DNA of 64,000 nucleotides from Plotosus lineatus (taxonomy: Eukaryota > Chordata > Actinopteri > Siluriformes > Plotosidae): assembly GCA_024760905.1 (NCBI GenBank), contig CM045735.1:33838749-33902748 (forward strand), written 5' to 3'. The notes under the pieces are model-generated. The model was not told the origin of the DNA and did not search any database. It saw nothing but the letters and a program-made list of their open reading frames with translations. Each line of letters starts with the position of its first letter. Position 1 is the stretch's first letter. Shown here piece by piece: positions 1-12,431 of this stretch. Both the position numbers and the translations under genes were made by a program.

Positions 1-700
1 CCACGTTTCCACAAGCACCTGGACCTGGTTTCCTCCAGTCAATCCCCATCCACGAGGTATGGCATGCAGTTGCAAAATGGAGTGATAGACTTTCTTGGTC
101 AAAATCCCGCTCACTTTGCACAATACTTGCACTTTACCACACAAAAGCACCCCCAGACCATCACATTTCCCCCACCATGTTTGACAGATTGCATCAAGCA
201 TGTTTTCATTTGTTCTACGCCTTACAAATATTCTTCTTCATTATCCAAACATCTCAAAGCTTAGATTTTATTGTCTAGTGCACTTATTCACCTTACATTC
301 CTCACTCCAATGTCTGTGTAACATCTCTCCATCTTAATATTTTCCTTCAATTGACCAGATAGCCATTTCTTTTCAAGTTTTCCTTGAAGCCCAGGATCTA
401 AGAGTTCACAGTTAAAGTTGAGACTGGTGTTTTGGAAGTACAATTTAATAAAACTGTCAGGCATCTATTTCTCAGGCTAGATATTCTGATGTACTTGTCC
501 TCTTCTGCAGTTTGCGCTGTTCTGTGAAAGGAGAAGTGCACAGTGTTCTATGGGATCTCCAGTTCCTTGCTAATTTCTTTCATGGAATAGCCTTTATTAA
601 ATTTGAGCCTATAATCAAAGCCAGTGATTCTCCAGATATTTACCTAGCCTAAAGAAGACAAAATTTTACTGCTTCCTTAATTAGCACCTCAGTTTTGTAT
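1..700 (-). pseudogene. Decayed Tc1-type transposase
   Basis: Read on the minus strand, the segment carries heavily mutated Tc1 transposase blocks in order: GYSMKEISKELEIP from the helix-turn-helix region, EEDKYIRISSLRNR from the paired-like second helix-turn-helix, and KHGGGNVMVWGCF from the start of the DDE catalytic core (about 144-185). Many stops and frame changes lie between, so it is not coding. It is much more eroded than the three similar-sized Tc1-type elements elsewhere in the window and belongs to another family. Its 3' part runs off the left edge. Confidence 0.75.
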
Positions 701-1590
701 AGACTGGTTATAGAAAGTTTATCAACATCTAGTCAACGAGAATGCAACAGCACTGTAGTTTCAGACAGCTATAACAAGCATGGCAGTAACTGCAAAGATT
801 CTGGGTGGATTTATAAGAAAACAAGTAATAACTCTTAACAGATACACATAATCATTTAAAGTCCTCTCCTCTCTGTTGAATATTGGCTTCAACAGGTGCC
901 ACGTTGGATTATCTGCCACTAAGCTATGGTGCTTTAGTTATTTTGTTATTATCTCGGTCTGGCACATTTTCTCTTTATAAATGTTTTATCTTTGTACTTG
1001 GGGGTTCTGTTTGTGAATGAGATGTGACATTTTCCTGGAAAAAATTCCTGTGTCAGAAGACTCCAGAAGAACATGTCGAATTGAAGCAGAATGGAAACTT
1101 AAATCAGGCTTGACTCACACTTCTTTCTATTTTTAAGAAAAGATAGAACAAAACAAAGAAAACCTCAGTTACGGCAGTGAAGGGATAAGCCAATTAAAGT
1201 GTATAGAATTGAGCACTGACTAAAAGTAAAACTCTTGACAGACGTCTCCTGATAGGAGTCTGAGCTTAGTTTAGTTCTGCCTTCCTGAATTCCACATTCA
1301 TATCATCTGTACTGTTAGTTTAATTATTTGTTTAATGAGTTCAAGTTTTGTCAGGCTTCTGATTTTAGTGTTTTCTCCGTGAACATTTATTTACCTGCCA
1401 GTCTGGCTGCCTACCAGAGTTTGATAGTATAGATTTTTTTATTCTGTGCATGTCTGAGCAGTGGTGTATGAGCCTCAATTTTTGCGGTTTCGGTTCCATT
1501 GTTTTTTGTTTTGTTTTTTTCATTACTGCCCCATGTTCCCTGAATATGGTGCTTCACATAGAAGTTCTGCGATAAGGTGTTCTGCTGTAA
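701..1590. other. Intergenic stretch, nothing recognised
   Basis: A/T-rich DNA with no convincing coding potential, RNA gene or recognisable repeat. Short open frames here have no family signatures. Confidence 0.4.
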
Positions 1591-1599
1591 ACTTAATCC

Positions 1600-1870
1600 T
1601 AATTAGGCGTCACAGGGAGGCTGGCTTCCATCTCAGCTCAACTCTGGGCAAGGGCAGCATACACCTTGAATAGTTCACCAGACCATTGCAGCGCCAACAC
1701 CCATACAACCACTCATACACTCTCACACCTAATGGCAATTTGAAACAGCCAATTAGCCTATTATGCATATTTTGAAACCGGAGTACCTTGGAGAAACCAA
1801 TGCAAGTTTGGGAAGAACATGCAAATTCCAGAAACGCCCCGAGCCTGAAAATCTAACCCAGGACCATGGA
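1600..1870 (-). repeat. L2-tail SINE fragment, degraded
   Basis: Contains the landmarks of the common fish L2-tailed repeat in reverse orientation: the wording around actctgggcaagggcag, ccaattagcctatt and gaacatgcaaattccag. The same unit reads forward, better preserved, at 56385-56575. No target duplication was found. Confidence 0.6.
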
Positions 1871-2175
1871 CATGAGAGTCAGCCATAATATTAAAAACAT
1901 TTTACGTACAGATACGTAAATTGAATAACACTGATTATTCCATTTCAGTGGAAGAAAAAGAATAGTCATTTCTTGAAGTTGATTTGTCAGCAGCAGGAAA
2001 AATGAGCAAGTATAAGGTTCTGATTGACTTTGACAAGGTCATGCACTGGTAACAAAGGTGGTCTAAAGAATTATAGCCAAGAAACTGGACATAGTGTCAG
2101 GTATGCACAAAGCTTACTGATGTACATGTGGAGTGAAGTCTACTCTCTTCTGGTCTGATCCCACAGAAGAGCTAT

Positions 2176-2178
<3 letters not shown>

Positions 2179-2206
<28 letters not shown>

Positions 2207-2207
2207 A
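2179..2207. repeat. (TG)n microsatellite
   Basis: Uninterrupted TG dinucleotides over about 29 bp. Confidence 0.95.
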
Positions 2208-2830
2208 TACGAAGAATAATTCAGGCTCATACAAGTCAGAAACATGAATATGGATAAAACAGATGCAGATAGCACAATTGCATTACATGCCTAGAATTTC
2301 AGAAATAGAGAAATGTAGTGTCTTCAGCTGAGCTATGACCCACTTACATGTTTTGGGAATACTGTATTCACAACAAGAGTGATACACAGCACTCTGTGGG
2401 TGTGGTCTTGTGTGTTATCGTCCCAAAAGCCCCAGAAAACAGCATCAACATGACACTAACAAAATTATTGTCTCATCAAGAATGAGATCTATTTTAACTC
2501 AGTCCAGTGTTATTTAATATGGCCTTATGTACAATCAGTATGAAGAGGATTAAGTAAGTGTTATTTAACCCGTTCATACCCAGGCTTTGAGCTGTATTTG
2601 CTCCAATCTTTCTGTATACACACAGTGACTCAGAAGATTGATCACATCTGTCATCCATAACTCACTTATAGCTGTACACACACACTCCTCCACATGTGTG
2701 CTTGTGTGTCTGTCTCTCTCTTTCACTGCATGTGCATGTATCTGTCTCTCTCTCCAACACGCATGCACATGCATACACTTTCTGACCCTCCCCCTGTCCC
2801 TCTATCTCTGTGTATCTTTGTCTCTCTTTC

Positions 2831-2832
<2 letters not shown>

Positions 2833-2873
<41 letters not shown>
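2833..2873. repeat. (AC)n microsatellite
   Basis: About 41 bp of AC in a longer CT- and CA-rich, low-complexity segment (2650-2900). The open frames that read through it are compositional artefacts. Confidence 0.95.
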
Positions 2874-2876
<3 letters not shown>

Positions 2877-2899
2877 ACAGTCAGCCAGACACATGCAAA

Positions 2900-4010
2900 C
2901 ACACAGTCTGGTTTCTATAAGTTCAGGGGACTATAAAGAGATGTACCCTAAATTTATTGATTCACAAGAGGGCTTGCATTTTGTTCCCATAAGGACAAGT
3001 ACCCAAATGTATGATGTAAACACACAAACACAGACAAATTCATAGTTTTTCTGTCTGACAGAATTTACATTTAATAGCATCATTCATTTACTATGATTTA
3101 GTCTGTTATCAGGAGGTACAAAGTGTACAGCTGGTCCCCTTTAGGGTCCAGAGGGGTACATGCCAAGGTCCATGGTTGATGGAAGGCCCATCCATTAGGG
3201 GTCCCCATTCTAAACCTCACTTCAGAGAGATGCATCTTTAACTGATAATATTAAGTCTTTCCCAGAGACAAAAGAGAATCCTATCTCGACTGAATTTATG
3301 GCTTTCAGATTGTCCTCCAAAAATAAATAAATTAATTAATTAATGAATTAGATCCTGATTACTCTGATGCTCAATGTCTCCACCTAGTGTGGACTAAAAG
3401 ATTATATTAAGGAATTAATTGGTAAGTTTAGAACATAATTGTTCTTGCAATCAAACATTTACTTGAGTTTTGGTAACACAGCACCACACGAATGCTTTCA
3501 GTGAAGTCTCCCCCCCCTCAGCAGCCCATTTCTGTACTAACTCATTAGCACTAAGTGCTCCTTTCACTCTAATGGTGCTTTTAAACCTCCAACCGACCAC
3601 GCCTTGCTCTTTAAAGCGGCCATTTTACCCAGCCCCACTGATCTTCAACTTAAAAAGATTTTGAGCAGGTCTGCAGGGAAAATAACGACACGCTTTATTG
3701 GTTTTTGTCTCTCATTGATCTCTATATTTCCAGGAACACATCCAAATATGCCATATTTCAAAACAGGACACCATGAATGCTGAGAGACAACGGAAGCAAG
3801 CCTGAGATCTTTACTTAGCAAATACTCTTTCAGAGAGACAGCATTCTCCTCACAGCCGAAGAAAACCTCCCAGATCGGACAGTGAGAACATCATGCAGAA
3901 GGTAGGATGAGTTTCACTCTTAAATGAAACGGAGTAAAATTCTTAGCCTTTCAGTTTATTTCTCATTTATTCGGTCTTACTCAGAGAGCTCACTGTACCA
4001 TAACACCCCA
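2900..4010. other. Intergenic stretch, nothing recognised
   Basis: No coding or repeat signatures beyond short A/T simple runs such as the one near 3320-3345. Confidence 0.4.
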
Positions 4011-4013
4011 CCA

Positions 4014-4016
<3 letters not shown>

Positions 4017-4052
<36 letters not shown>
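4017..4052. repeat. (CA)n microsatellite
   Basis: About 36 bp of CA repeats. Confidence 0.95.
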
Positions 4053-4054
<2 letters not shown>

Positions 4055-4110
4055 CTCGCTTTTGTTTTTGGTCTTGGGGAATGGGCAGGCTGGGTTTACT
4101 GCAGTTTTAT

Positions 4111-4569
4111 TCATTTAGGAATACAACTGTCCATGGGAACCAAGATCACTCGATTGCTCCAGTCGGTGTTTAACTCCTCAATTACATTCATTTTGCGTAT
4201 TGCTTTGAGTTCATCCAGGACTACATTTCTTTCATTCTGGTAGTCTGAAAAGGTCAATGTGCACAACCACTTTTCAGGGTGTTGTATGAGGTTTGGAATG
4301 CCAGGAAGGGCCAACCCCCCACATCTTTGAATTCACTTTAGAACTGGCAACCGGGGCTCTATGTGAAGGTGAAAGGTCTATACAGCAGTCCAGGGGGAAT
4401 TTGTCTTAATTTTTACTAATCTTTGGACCCAGCACTGACATGACTGTTGTGAGGGAGGCCAGAGCCTCTTCTTTAACAATTTCAAGAGGCTAAGGAGACT
4501 TTGAGTGGAACACCTGACTTCATAGTCGACATCCTCAATTCGTTCCCACTGATCGTTACCATTTGGCAT
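4111..4569 (-). pseudogene. Ty3/Gypsy pol relic, Gmr1-like domain order
   Basis: On the minus strand, an upstream piece (4569-4378) reads IEDVDYEVR then SLLKLLKK, resembling the end of a Gypsy integrase (normally DVDYEV...HVNLLK). About 65 bp further on, 4314-4111 reads LPGIPNLIQH and MNVIEELNTDWSNRVILVP, resembling the N-terminal entry into reverse transcriptase (normally GVIE.S.S.WSSPIVLVP). Integrase before reverse transcriptase is the reverse of most Gypsy elements but is the known order of Gmr1-type elements from fish and other deuterostomes. No long terminal repeats, protease or catalytic reverse-transcriptase box is visible; this is a small, non-functional remnant. Confidence 0.65.
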
Positions 4570-5074
4570 GTAATTTAGAGCTCAATGTGGATATTAAAAG
4601 GAACATCTCCTGGTGACAACAGGCACCCATTTCATACAGCTGTGTCTGATGTTCTTAAGCCTGTAGCAAAGTCTTCCGGGTGAGGTGAATAATAAGTGCT
4701 ATCAGGTCACTAAAATAATTTGGGGGGGGGGATCCTGTGGCGGCTTGTGGGACCTCACACACAGTAAATGAGAAAACTGGAAGCCACTTACCTCAATTAT
4801 GTGCACCACCATGAACAAACTTATACAAAACAACAACAATCTAAGTTTGCATTTTATATCATTCAATCAGCCTATGCGTTTGAGCCTGGTTCCCGTGGGT
4901 GCAAATCAATGTAATTTCCATTTAGTTATACAGCTTGGACAGTGTACATGACAGATGTGCCACCACAATTTGTTAGACCTTGTTCTGGAATTCTTACTTG
5001 GGAGCTAGTGCCACTGAAATAACACTACATGCTGAAATATTGCATAATCTAAGCTTTATTCATTCATTTTCCGA

Positions 5075-5180
5075 ATCATTTAATCTCAATTAGGTTTGTT
5101 GTGAGGCTGGTCCCAGCGCCAGACTCTGGGCGAGGGCAGAGTACACCCTGGACAGTTCACCAGGCCATCACAGAGCAGAA
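5075..5180 (-). repeat. L2 3'-end fragment
   Basis: Contains tcattcattttccgaa and gactctgggcgagggcag, landmarks of fish L2-type 3' ends. It abuts the SINE at 5181. Confidence 0.55.
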
Positions 5181-5393
5181 ACATGCTGACGGCTATGTAG
5201 CTACTCTTGATAAAAGTTAGCAATGGTTCTTTCACAGCCTCTCACAATAGACAGTGAGAGACATGGCCAGCCAGTGATAACTCAGTTAGCTGCACTGGGG
5301 AGACAGCAGTGACAACCCACGGATAGTGGGTCTTGAACCCCCGACCTTGGGATCAGTAATCCAGCACCCTACCACCTGGCCTCCACTGCTGCA
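5181..5393 (-). repeat. tRNA-derived SINE, RTE-tail family, truncated
   Basis: The reverse complement matches the SINE at 19226, 25556 and 60305: a B-box-like gggggttcaagaccc, a central block around ctctcacaatagacagtgag, and a piece reading cagaaacatgctgacgg. The RTE-like tail is missing. Confidence 0.75.
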
Positions 5394-6996
5394 TAATCTA
5401 AGATGAGAAGCACAAAGAAATATCTATTTACAAACCTAATGTGCTGAGGAGAGCAACCTCAATGATTTGAAATGGCTTATGCGTGGCTGGTAGAAAAGGG
5501 CTGAGATGGTTCAGTATTTTTCATGTTCTAGCTGTGGGATTGCCATGTGGCTCTTTGGGACCAAGTGGGTTGTTGTTTCTTGAGTACAAGTGTCCTGCAT
5601 CACTATGTTTAGTCTCTTCAATAACTGCACAAATGGAAAGCTAATCACTTTGCTAAGCTGGAGGGTTTGACCACTGATTGCTCTCATGCTGTCAAAAGAG
5701 TGCTTCAGAATCTCAGTCTACATGTTTTCTAGCGAGAAATTCCCAAGAGAAGATATGGGTTGGAGCCTCTGACACAGAAGGCCCCGGCACTACCCCCACA
5801 ACCAATGGTGTTCTCAGTTTCCCTCCCTTAACTCTTTGTAAGGATCCACCTACAAAAATGTTTATTAAATCCTGGCCAATTTGTCTCTAGAATGAGGGGA
5901 TGGGAAGGGAGGATGCACATAACCAGAAGGAAAAGAAGAGGAAAAGAGGGCCAGGGAACTGCATTTGGGGGTTAGCACCCAGAGAAGGGGTATGGGCAGG
6001 GTAAAGAATCATCAGGAGTCAAAGAGATGAATGTTGCTATGTGATCCTCTGCACAAAGGTTTGCCTGCCTGATTGCTGTGAAGTCAGTGGCATCACACCC
6101 AGTCTTCTGTTCCCGGTGGTGGCAGCAGCACAAGCATCGTTAATTGACCACCACGGCAAAAACCTCCACTATAATACATGTCACGGAAAACTGCAGCCAG
6201 TTCCAGAAGGCATGCTTGAGTTGCTGGACAAAGGTAAAGGATCGGCTGGCTTCCTACAATAGACAGCAATTGGAAGCCAGATCTGGAGTTATCCTGGAGA
6301 AATACTTTGCTGATGGTGAGGCAGGGGCATGCAAGGGTAGGGGTAGAGAAGGTGGCTGAGTGAACCAGGGGTGGTGTGAGCATTGTTAATGGCATCGACT
6401 TGACAGTCATCACATTGAGCTTCTCTTGGTCCATAATCAGGGTGAAAAAACACCTTTTGCTAAAACAGGTCTCCTTGAGTGATGTGCTGGTTAGGTCAGG
6501 TCAGGGACCCTCTCCCTCAGTCTACTCCCCTTTTATGATCGCCACAAACAAACAAGCATAATATGATCAATTAAACCAATGTAGTGTATTTTCCACTTAC
6601 CTCATTAATACCGCCCTCTCCTCGCCGCCCTGTGCTCCTCCCCACTCTGCCTTCACAGGCCTTTAGGGGAAAACCAATTGAAAGTAATGTGATACATGAG
6701 GTTGAGCTCTATCGACTATTTAAACATGTTTTGTGTGCACTCATGCTAAGGGAGTCAGCTTTTAGAAGGTATTGCAAGTTTACCAATATGATGGCGGTAC
6801 AGAATAAGAATAAACAAGAAAGAAATGTGTAAAATGACTAATGACTTTGATGTGACTATAAAATGGTGATGATCCAAGCAAAATTAATTCACTATAGTAT
6901 AACAAACTAAGAGTGAGTGCATTACACTTTTTTACTCTGTAGATTGGGTAAATGAGACAAAATTGGATAATTACACTTTTTTTCTTTTTTTGACAT
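5394..6996. other. Intergenic stretch, nothing recognised
   Basis: Several open frames of 60-113 codons occur around 6040-6435 on both strands and overlap one another. None has a recognisable motif, and I judge them to be chance frames. Confidence 0.35.
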
Positions 6997-7013
6997 ACTT
7001 ATTAAACCCATAA

Positions 7014-7583
7014 TCCAGAGCAATGGAGAGTGTGGAAAAGAGGTGAAGAAGCGCGTGCAGGCAGGTTGGAATGGATGGAGAAAAGTGTCCGGTGTGATGT
7101 GTGATAGGAGAGTATCGGCAAGAATGAAAGGAAAAGTGTACAAGACGGTGATGAGGCCAGCAATGTTGTATGGTTTAGAGACAGTGGCCCTGGGGAAAAG
7201 ACAGGAGTCAGAGTTGGAGGTAGCAGAGATGAAAATGTTGAGGTTCTCTTTGGGAGTAACGAGGATGGATAGGATCAGAAATGAGTACATCAGAGGGACA
7301 GCACATGTTAGATGTTTTGGAGACAAAGTCAGAGAGGCTAGATTGAGATGGTTTGGACATGTAAAGAGGAGGGATAGTGAGTATATTGGTAGTAGGATGC
7401 TGAGGTTGGAACTACCAGGCAAAAGGCCCAGAGGAAGACCAAAGAGAAGATTTATGGATGCGGTGAAGGCGGACATGAAGGTCGTTGGAGTAAGAGTAGA
7501 AGATGCAGAGGATAGGGAGAGATGGAGGCAGATCATTTGCTGTGGCGACCCCTGAAGGGAACAGCCGAAAGGAAAAGAAGAAG
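7014..7583 (+). mobile_element. 5'-truncated RTE LINE, 3' end only
   Basis: It carries the last 170 or so codons of the RTE polymerase, including LRWFGHVKRRDSEYIGSRML and RPRGRPKRRFMD, ending in the 3' motif tgtggcgacccctgaaggg and a short GAA-rich tail. The insertion is framed by a perfect 17-bp duplication, acttattaaacccataa, at 6997-7013 and 7584-7600. That is direct evidence of target-primed insertion of a truncated copy. Confidence 0.93.
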
Positions 7584-7660
7584 ACTTATTAAACCCATAA
7601 GGGAAAATTTGGCTCTGACTTCAACCCATTCAGTCAGCAGACAGACTCGGAGCAGTAGGC

Positions 7661-7860
7661 TGCCATATATTGTGGTGCCTGGAGTGGAATTGGAGGTTAG
7701 GCACCTTGCTCAACAGCATTTCAGTCATGAATGTGGAGGAAGGGAAGGTGCAGCTCACTCCCCCCACTGCCATGCATTTTTCCTGCTGGTTTGGAAATCG
7801 AACCAGCGACCTCAAGGTCCCAAACCCACTTCCCTAACCATTACGTCACAGTTGCCCTAG
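7661..7860 (-). repeat. tRNA-derived SINE (different family)
   Basis: Read in reverse it has a tRNA-like head with B-box-like ggttcgatttccaa and the block caccttgctcaacagca found in many fish SINEs. It is distinct from the RTE-tail family. Confidence 0.6.
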
Positions 7861-7972
7861 TCATTAACAATTCATTTATCAAGAGTAACTGCTTTGGCAT
7901 GAAGTGGGCTTATGATGATGCATAAGATCCCAGTTCATCATACACACACGTATACATTAACAGCTAGGGGAA

Positions 7973-8172
7973 AAGTGGAATAATAGTTAACACATCTGCC
8001 TCACCGGAAGTAGGTCCTGAGTTGGTGTTCTGGGCTTGGCGAGAGTGTTTATGTGGATTGCAATGTTCCTCATTCCTGCATTTGTTTCCTATGGGTAGTC
8101 TAGTTTCCTCCTACAGTCCAAAGACATGCACATTAGGCTAACTGGTTGTTCCAATATGCCCCTAGATGTAAT
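7973..8172 (+). repeat. L2-tail SINE fragment, degraded
   Basis: Matches the 56385 unit: gtctagtttcctcctacag, tccaaagacatgcaca and a degraded head near taacacatctgcctcac. Confidence 0.6.
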
Positions 8173-9482
8173 TGTGAATGGTTATGTCTGTTGCCCTAGG
8201 ATAACCTGCTGAGATGTTCAGGGTTTACCCACACTTCACCAGTGACAGATGAGAGAGGCTCAGGCTGACATAGGCTCAAACCAAAACTCGGGGCCAAACT
8301 GTGGATGGTGGAAGTGTCAAAATGAGATATGCACTGAATATTAACTACCTCTGACAAGGCCATGAATTTTTCATGTTGTCTGTCCATCTGAAACCCAAGA
8401 TGGAGTTTTTGGGCCAATGAACTACTGATTAAATTTTGGGTGGTTTTTTTCTTTTTTTTTTCTTTAATTATTATTATTTTTTTAATAAATACTTCATGAT
8501 AGGGCAAGGAGGTGTAACTCACCCAGAATGTGCAATGAGAAAAAAAAATACATTAAACAAATACAAAAACAGGCCACGAGGTGGTACTGTAATTCTACAT
8601 CTGCCACAATAACCCATATACTGTAAAGAAAGACTGCACTACTTTGGTGGAGGTCTACACTCTCTGTGTGCACATATGCTTGGTTTATGTGGATGCAAAA
8701 TTTCATAGCTAAATTTTCTTTTGAGTTTAACAGCCGAGTTTAGTAAAAGTGCTCGCAAATTAGTAAGCAATGTGATCAATAATTATAGCAAGTTTTGTAT
8801 TTCTAATAATATACAACAAAATTTCACTACAGACAAAGACAATCCTGTAAGCACATTGCAACAGCATAACTCTTACTTTTTTTTTTTTTTTTTTTTTAAT
8901 CTCTGGCCATGCTGTAATCCTGATTGAGGTTTTTAAATATGTTCTTAAATGAAAGTTTTCTGTGAGGCCTCTCAGATCATCTGCTTGAAAGGAGTGAATC
9001 ATGACTGGGATACCACATGATACAATGAAAATTCTCTTGTGTATATTAGGAAGAGATACACTGCTTGGAAACAAACATAAAAAGGTGCACTGAAATATCC
9101 TGTTGGAGCACCTTCAGCCTTGACAAGACCATGCAGTCACTATGGTACTGTTTCACCGAACTTAAGCAACATCACATTTATTTTCATTTATTATCCATAT
9201 TTGGGATGATTTTTTTCAGTAAATATTGAATTAATGGAGGTTAGGTTTCCCGGTCATCAAGTCGTCTCCATGATGTGTGACTCTGTAGTCCTCGTTCATA
9301 TGTGAAAATGATTCCCTGACTCACCCGTTCAATATTTGTAGCTCAATTGAATCTTCATGTCATCAAGTAGGAAAACTCTACTCATTCAGTACATTCGGGT
9401 GGTTAGGTGACTTCAGTTTACTACCACAATGTTACTGAGCCTCGACCTAACCAACTAAAGCAACCATGCCATGACAATTATA
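8173..9482. other. Intergenic stretch, nothing recognised
   Basis: A/T-rich with poly-T runs near 8455 and 8880. No gene or element is recognised. Confidence 0.4.
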
Positions 9483-11003
9483 CTAGTCATTCTCAAAAAA
9501 TTAGCATATTGTGATAAAGTTCATTATTTTCTGTAATGTAGTGATAAAAATTAAACTTTCATATATTTTAGATTCATTGCACACCAACTGAAATATTTCA
9601 GGTCTTTTATTGTTTTAATACTGATGATTTTGGCATACAGCTCATGGAAACCCAAAATTCCGATCTCAAAAAATTAGCATATCATGAAAAGGTACTCTAA
9701 ACGAGCTATTAACCTAATCATCTGAATCAACCAATTAACTCTAAACACCTGCAAAAGATTCCTGAGGCTTTTAAAAACTCCCAGCCTGGTTCATTACTTA
9801 AAACCGAAATCATGGGTAAGACTGCCGACCTGACTGCTGTCCAGAAGGCCATCATTGACACCCTCAAGCAAGAGGGTAAGACAGAGAAAAATCTCTGAGC
9901 GAATAGGCTGTTCCCAGAGTGCTGTATCAAGGCACCTCAGTGGGACGTCTGTGGGAAGGAAAAAGTTAAAGAAGGGCCGATTCCAGACCTTGGGGGACGA
10001 CTGAGTCTCGAGTGCACAGGTGTGTGCAGGAAATGGGCTACAGGTGCCGCATTCCCCAGGTCAAGCCACTTTTGAACCAGAAACAGCGGCAGAAGCGCCT
10101 GACCTGGGCTACAGATGAGCAGCACTGGACTGTTGCTCAGTGGTCCAAAGTACTTTTTCCGGATGAAAGCAAATTGTGCATGTCATTCGGAAATCAAGGT
10201 GCCAGAGTCTGGCGGAAAACTGGGGAGAAGGAAATGCCAAAATGCCTGAAGTCCAGTGTCAAGTACCCACAGTCAGTGATGGTCTGGGGTGCCATGTCAG
10301 CTGCTGGTGTTGGTCCACTGTGTTTTATCAAGGGCAGGGTCAGTGCAGCTAGCTATCAGGAGATTTTGGAGCACTTCATGCTTCCATCTGCTGAAAAGCT
10401 TTATGGAGATGAAGATTTTCATTTTTCAGCACGACCTGGCACCTGCTCACAGTGCCAAAACCACTGCTAAATGGTATACTGACCATGGTATTACTGTGCT
10501 CAATTGGCCTGCCAACTCTCCTGACCTGAACCCCACAGAGAATCTGTGGGATATTGTGAAGAGAAAGTTGAGAGACACCAGACCCAACACTGTGGATGAG
10601 CTTAAGGCCGCTATCGAAGCATCCTGGGCCTCCATAACACCTCCGCAGTGCCACAGGCTGATTGCCTCCATGCCACGTCGCATTGAAGCAGTCATTTCTG
10701 CAAAAGGATTCCCGACCAAGTATTGAGTGCATAACTGAACATAATTATTTGAGGATTGACTGTTTTTTGTATTAAAAACACTTTTTTTTTTTAATTGGTC
10801 GGATGATATATGCTATTTTTTTGAGATGGGAATGTTGGGTTTTCATGAGCTGTATGCCAAAATCATCAGTATTAAAACAAAAGACCTGAAATATTTCAGT
10901 TGGTGTGCAATTAATTTAAAATATATGAAAGTTTAATTTTTATCAGTACATTACAGAAAATAATGAAATTATCACAATATGCTAATTTTTTGAGAAGGAG
11001 AAG
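9483..11003 (+). mobile_element. Tc1-type DNA transposon, copy A
   Basis: A 1.5-kb element with TA on both sides. The inverted repeats are about 200 bp; each arm holds the motif aaaaaattagcatat at its outer and inner end, an inverted-repeat/direct-repeat layout. It has near-identical relatives at 17621 and 45163. The right tip is mutated (gaaggagaag instead of gaaggactag). The transposase inside is broken. Confidence 0.93.
9812..10726 (+). pseudogene. Tc1-type transposase, copy A (frameshifted)
   Basis: Begins MGKTADLTAVQKAIIDTLKQ, the first helix-turn-helix. Catalytic blocks are recognisable: FPDESKLCMSFGNQGARVW around the first Asp, QHDLAPAHSAKT around the second and SPDLNPTENLWD with the Glu, giving DD34E spacing. 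A short deletion at about 9889-9893 shifts the frame, most of the second helix-turn-helix is deleted near 9965-10005, and a further shift lies near 10430. It cannot make a full protein. Confidence 0.9.
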
Positions 11004-12110
11004 TATATTAATTAGAAACTTTACAATGTGTTATAGCCAAAATTAATAACCATATGACTCGGTTTTCAAATCTTATTCATATCAGGGAACATTTTTTTCT
11101 TTTCCTTGTCCTGTGTCAGCTACTTGTTTCATTAGATATGCGCCTTGACTTACATTATAGTCAGGTAATTCATATACACAACAACCTGCATAAGCAGCTT
11201 CGATCAGTTGCACAACAGTGATCGAAGCCCTTAGCATTTCCATTAGGCAGGGTGCCTGCTGACTTTCCTCTGAACTCAGACATTCATCTCCCTAATTAGT
11301 GCTGGTCTAACATGGCTCCCAAAGGTGTGTCATTTAGGCATGTCGAGTACACAAAAATGTGTTGTTCTCGTAAGGCACAATTTAGAATTTACTTCAATCC
11401 TCATAAAATAATACCTAACATATCCTTTCAAATATCTAGTTCAAAACGGACATTACGGGTTAAAAGTGTACATCATATTCCATTCAGGAAACCAAAAATG
11501 ACAATTTCATTTCATTAGTGTAATTGTGCTAATTTATTCATGAACTTGAAATGATAATCTAGATTGCACATGAATGAGCATTATTAATTTATAAGTAAAT
11601 GTCAATGTGATCATTTTAAAAATATCAAACTGTCCATGGATACAAAATTCAGGAAATTAAGTGACTTTTCCATGTACATCTTTACTCAGTTATGTTAGTA
11701 CTATTTAGAATGGGGTTATAACATGTACTGCATTTACACCGGGTGACCCAATGAAACCTCCCACGTTTCAAAGGTAAATAAATAATAATAAAAAATATTA
11801 TTTAGACACACACAACTTTAGTCAATAGAGTTTTTGTATGGATGGAACTGTGGGTCTCTGTGTAGAATTCAACTTGCAGTGTCCTAGGAAATATCAACAG
11901 CTAAAGCATGCTTTAGGGCAAAACTGCCTCAATTCTTCAGTATTCTCAGAGTTGCTCCAAGGTCAACTGTGTGATTTACTTTTCAAAACTGAGACTGTTG
12001 CTCTAAAATTCTCAACCAACTGCAAGAGGATATCCTGATATGGAATGCTCTTGTTCTGTGGAATACTCCAGCAGCTTTAAAAGGCACTTGTATAGTGATT
12101 AAGTGTGTAT

Positions 12111-12113
<3 letters not shown>
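11004..12113. other. Intergenic stretch, nothing recognised
   Basis: A/T-rich, no coding or element signatures noted. Confidence 0.4.
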
Positions 12114-12169
<56 letters not shown>

Positions 12170-12192
12170 CACACACACACACACACACACGT
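12114..12192. repeat. Compound (TA)n(CA)n microsatellite
   Basis: About 50 bp of TA followed by about 22 bp of CA. Confidence 0.95.
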
Positions 12193-12398
12193 ATGTATAT
12201 GAAGATGAGATTTGTTAGTACTAAATGTTTATGCTCATTGCTAGGTGGGAATATCAGTAAAGGTATCATATATGAAGGCTCTGTTGTGGCTACTTGTATC
12301 AAGAGTGTATGAAGGCACACAATTATAAAAATCTGGTAAAAAAATTGCATTGATAGGCTTGTTGTTTTTGGCTCTCACACACATGTGTATGTATGTAT

Positions 12399-12400
<2 letters not shown>

Positions 12401-12430
<30 letters not shown>
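12401..12430. repeat. (CA)n microsatellite
   Basis: About 30 bp of CA repeats. Confidence 0.95.

Positions 12431-12431
<1 letters not shown>

Noticed and set aside
2640..3045. 135-codon frame rich in His and Thr
   Set aside because: It reads through a (CA)n and CT-rich low-complexity tract and is compositional.
6093..6434. 113-codon minus-strand frame, possible small gene
   Set aside because: It overlaps other frames on both strands, has no motif and no splice context I could support.
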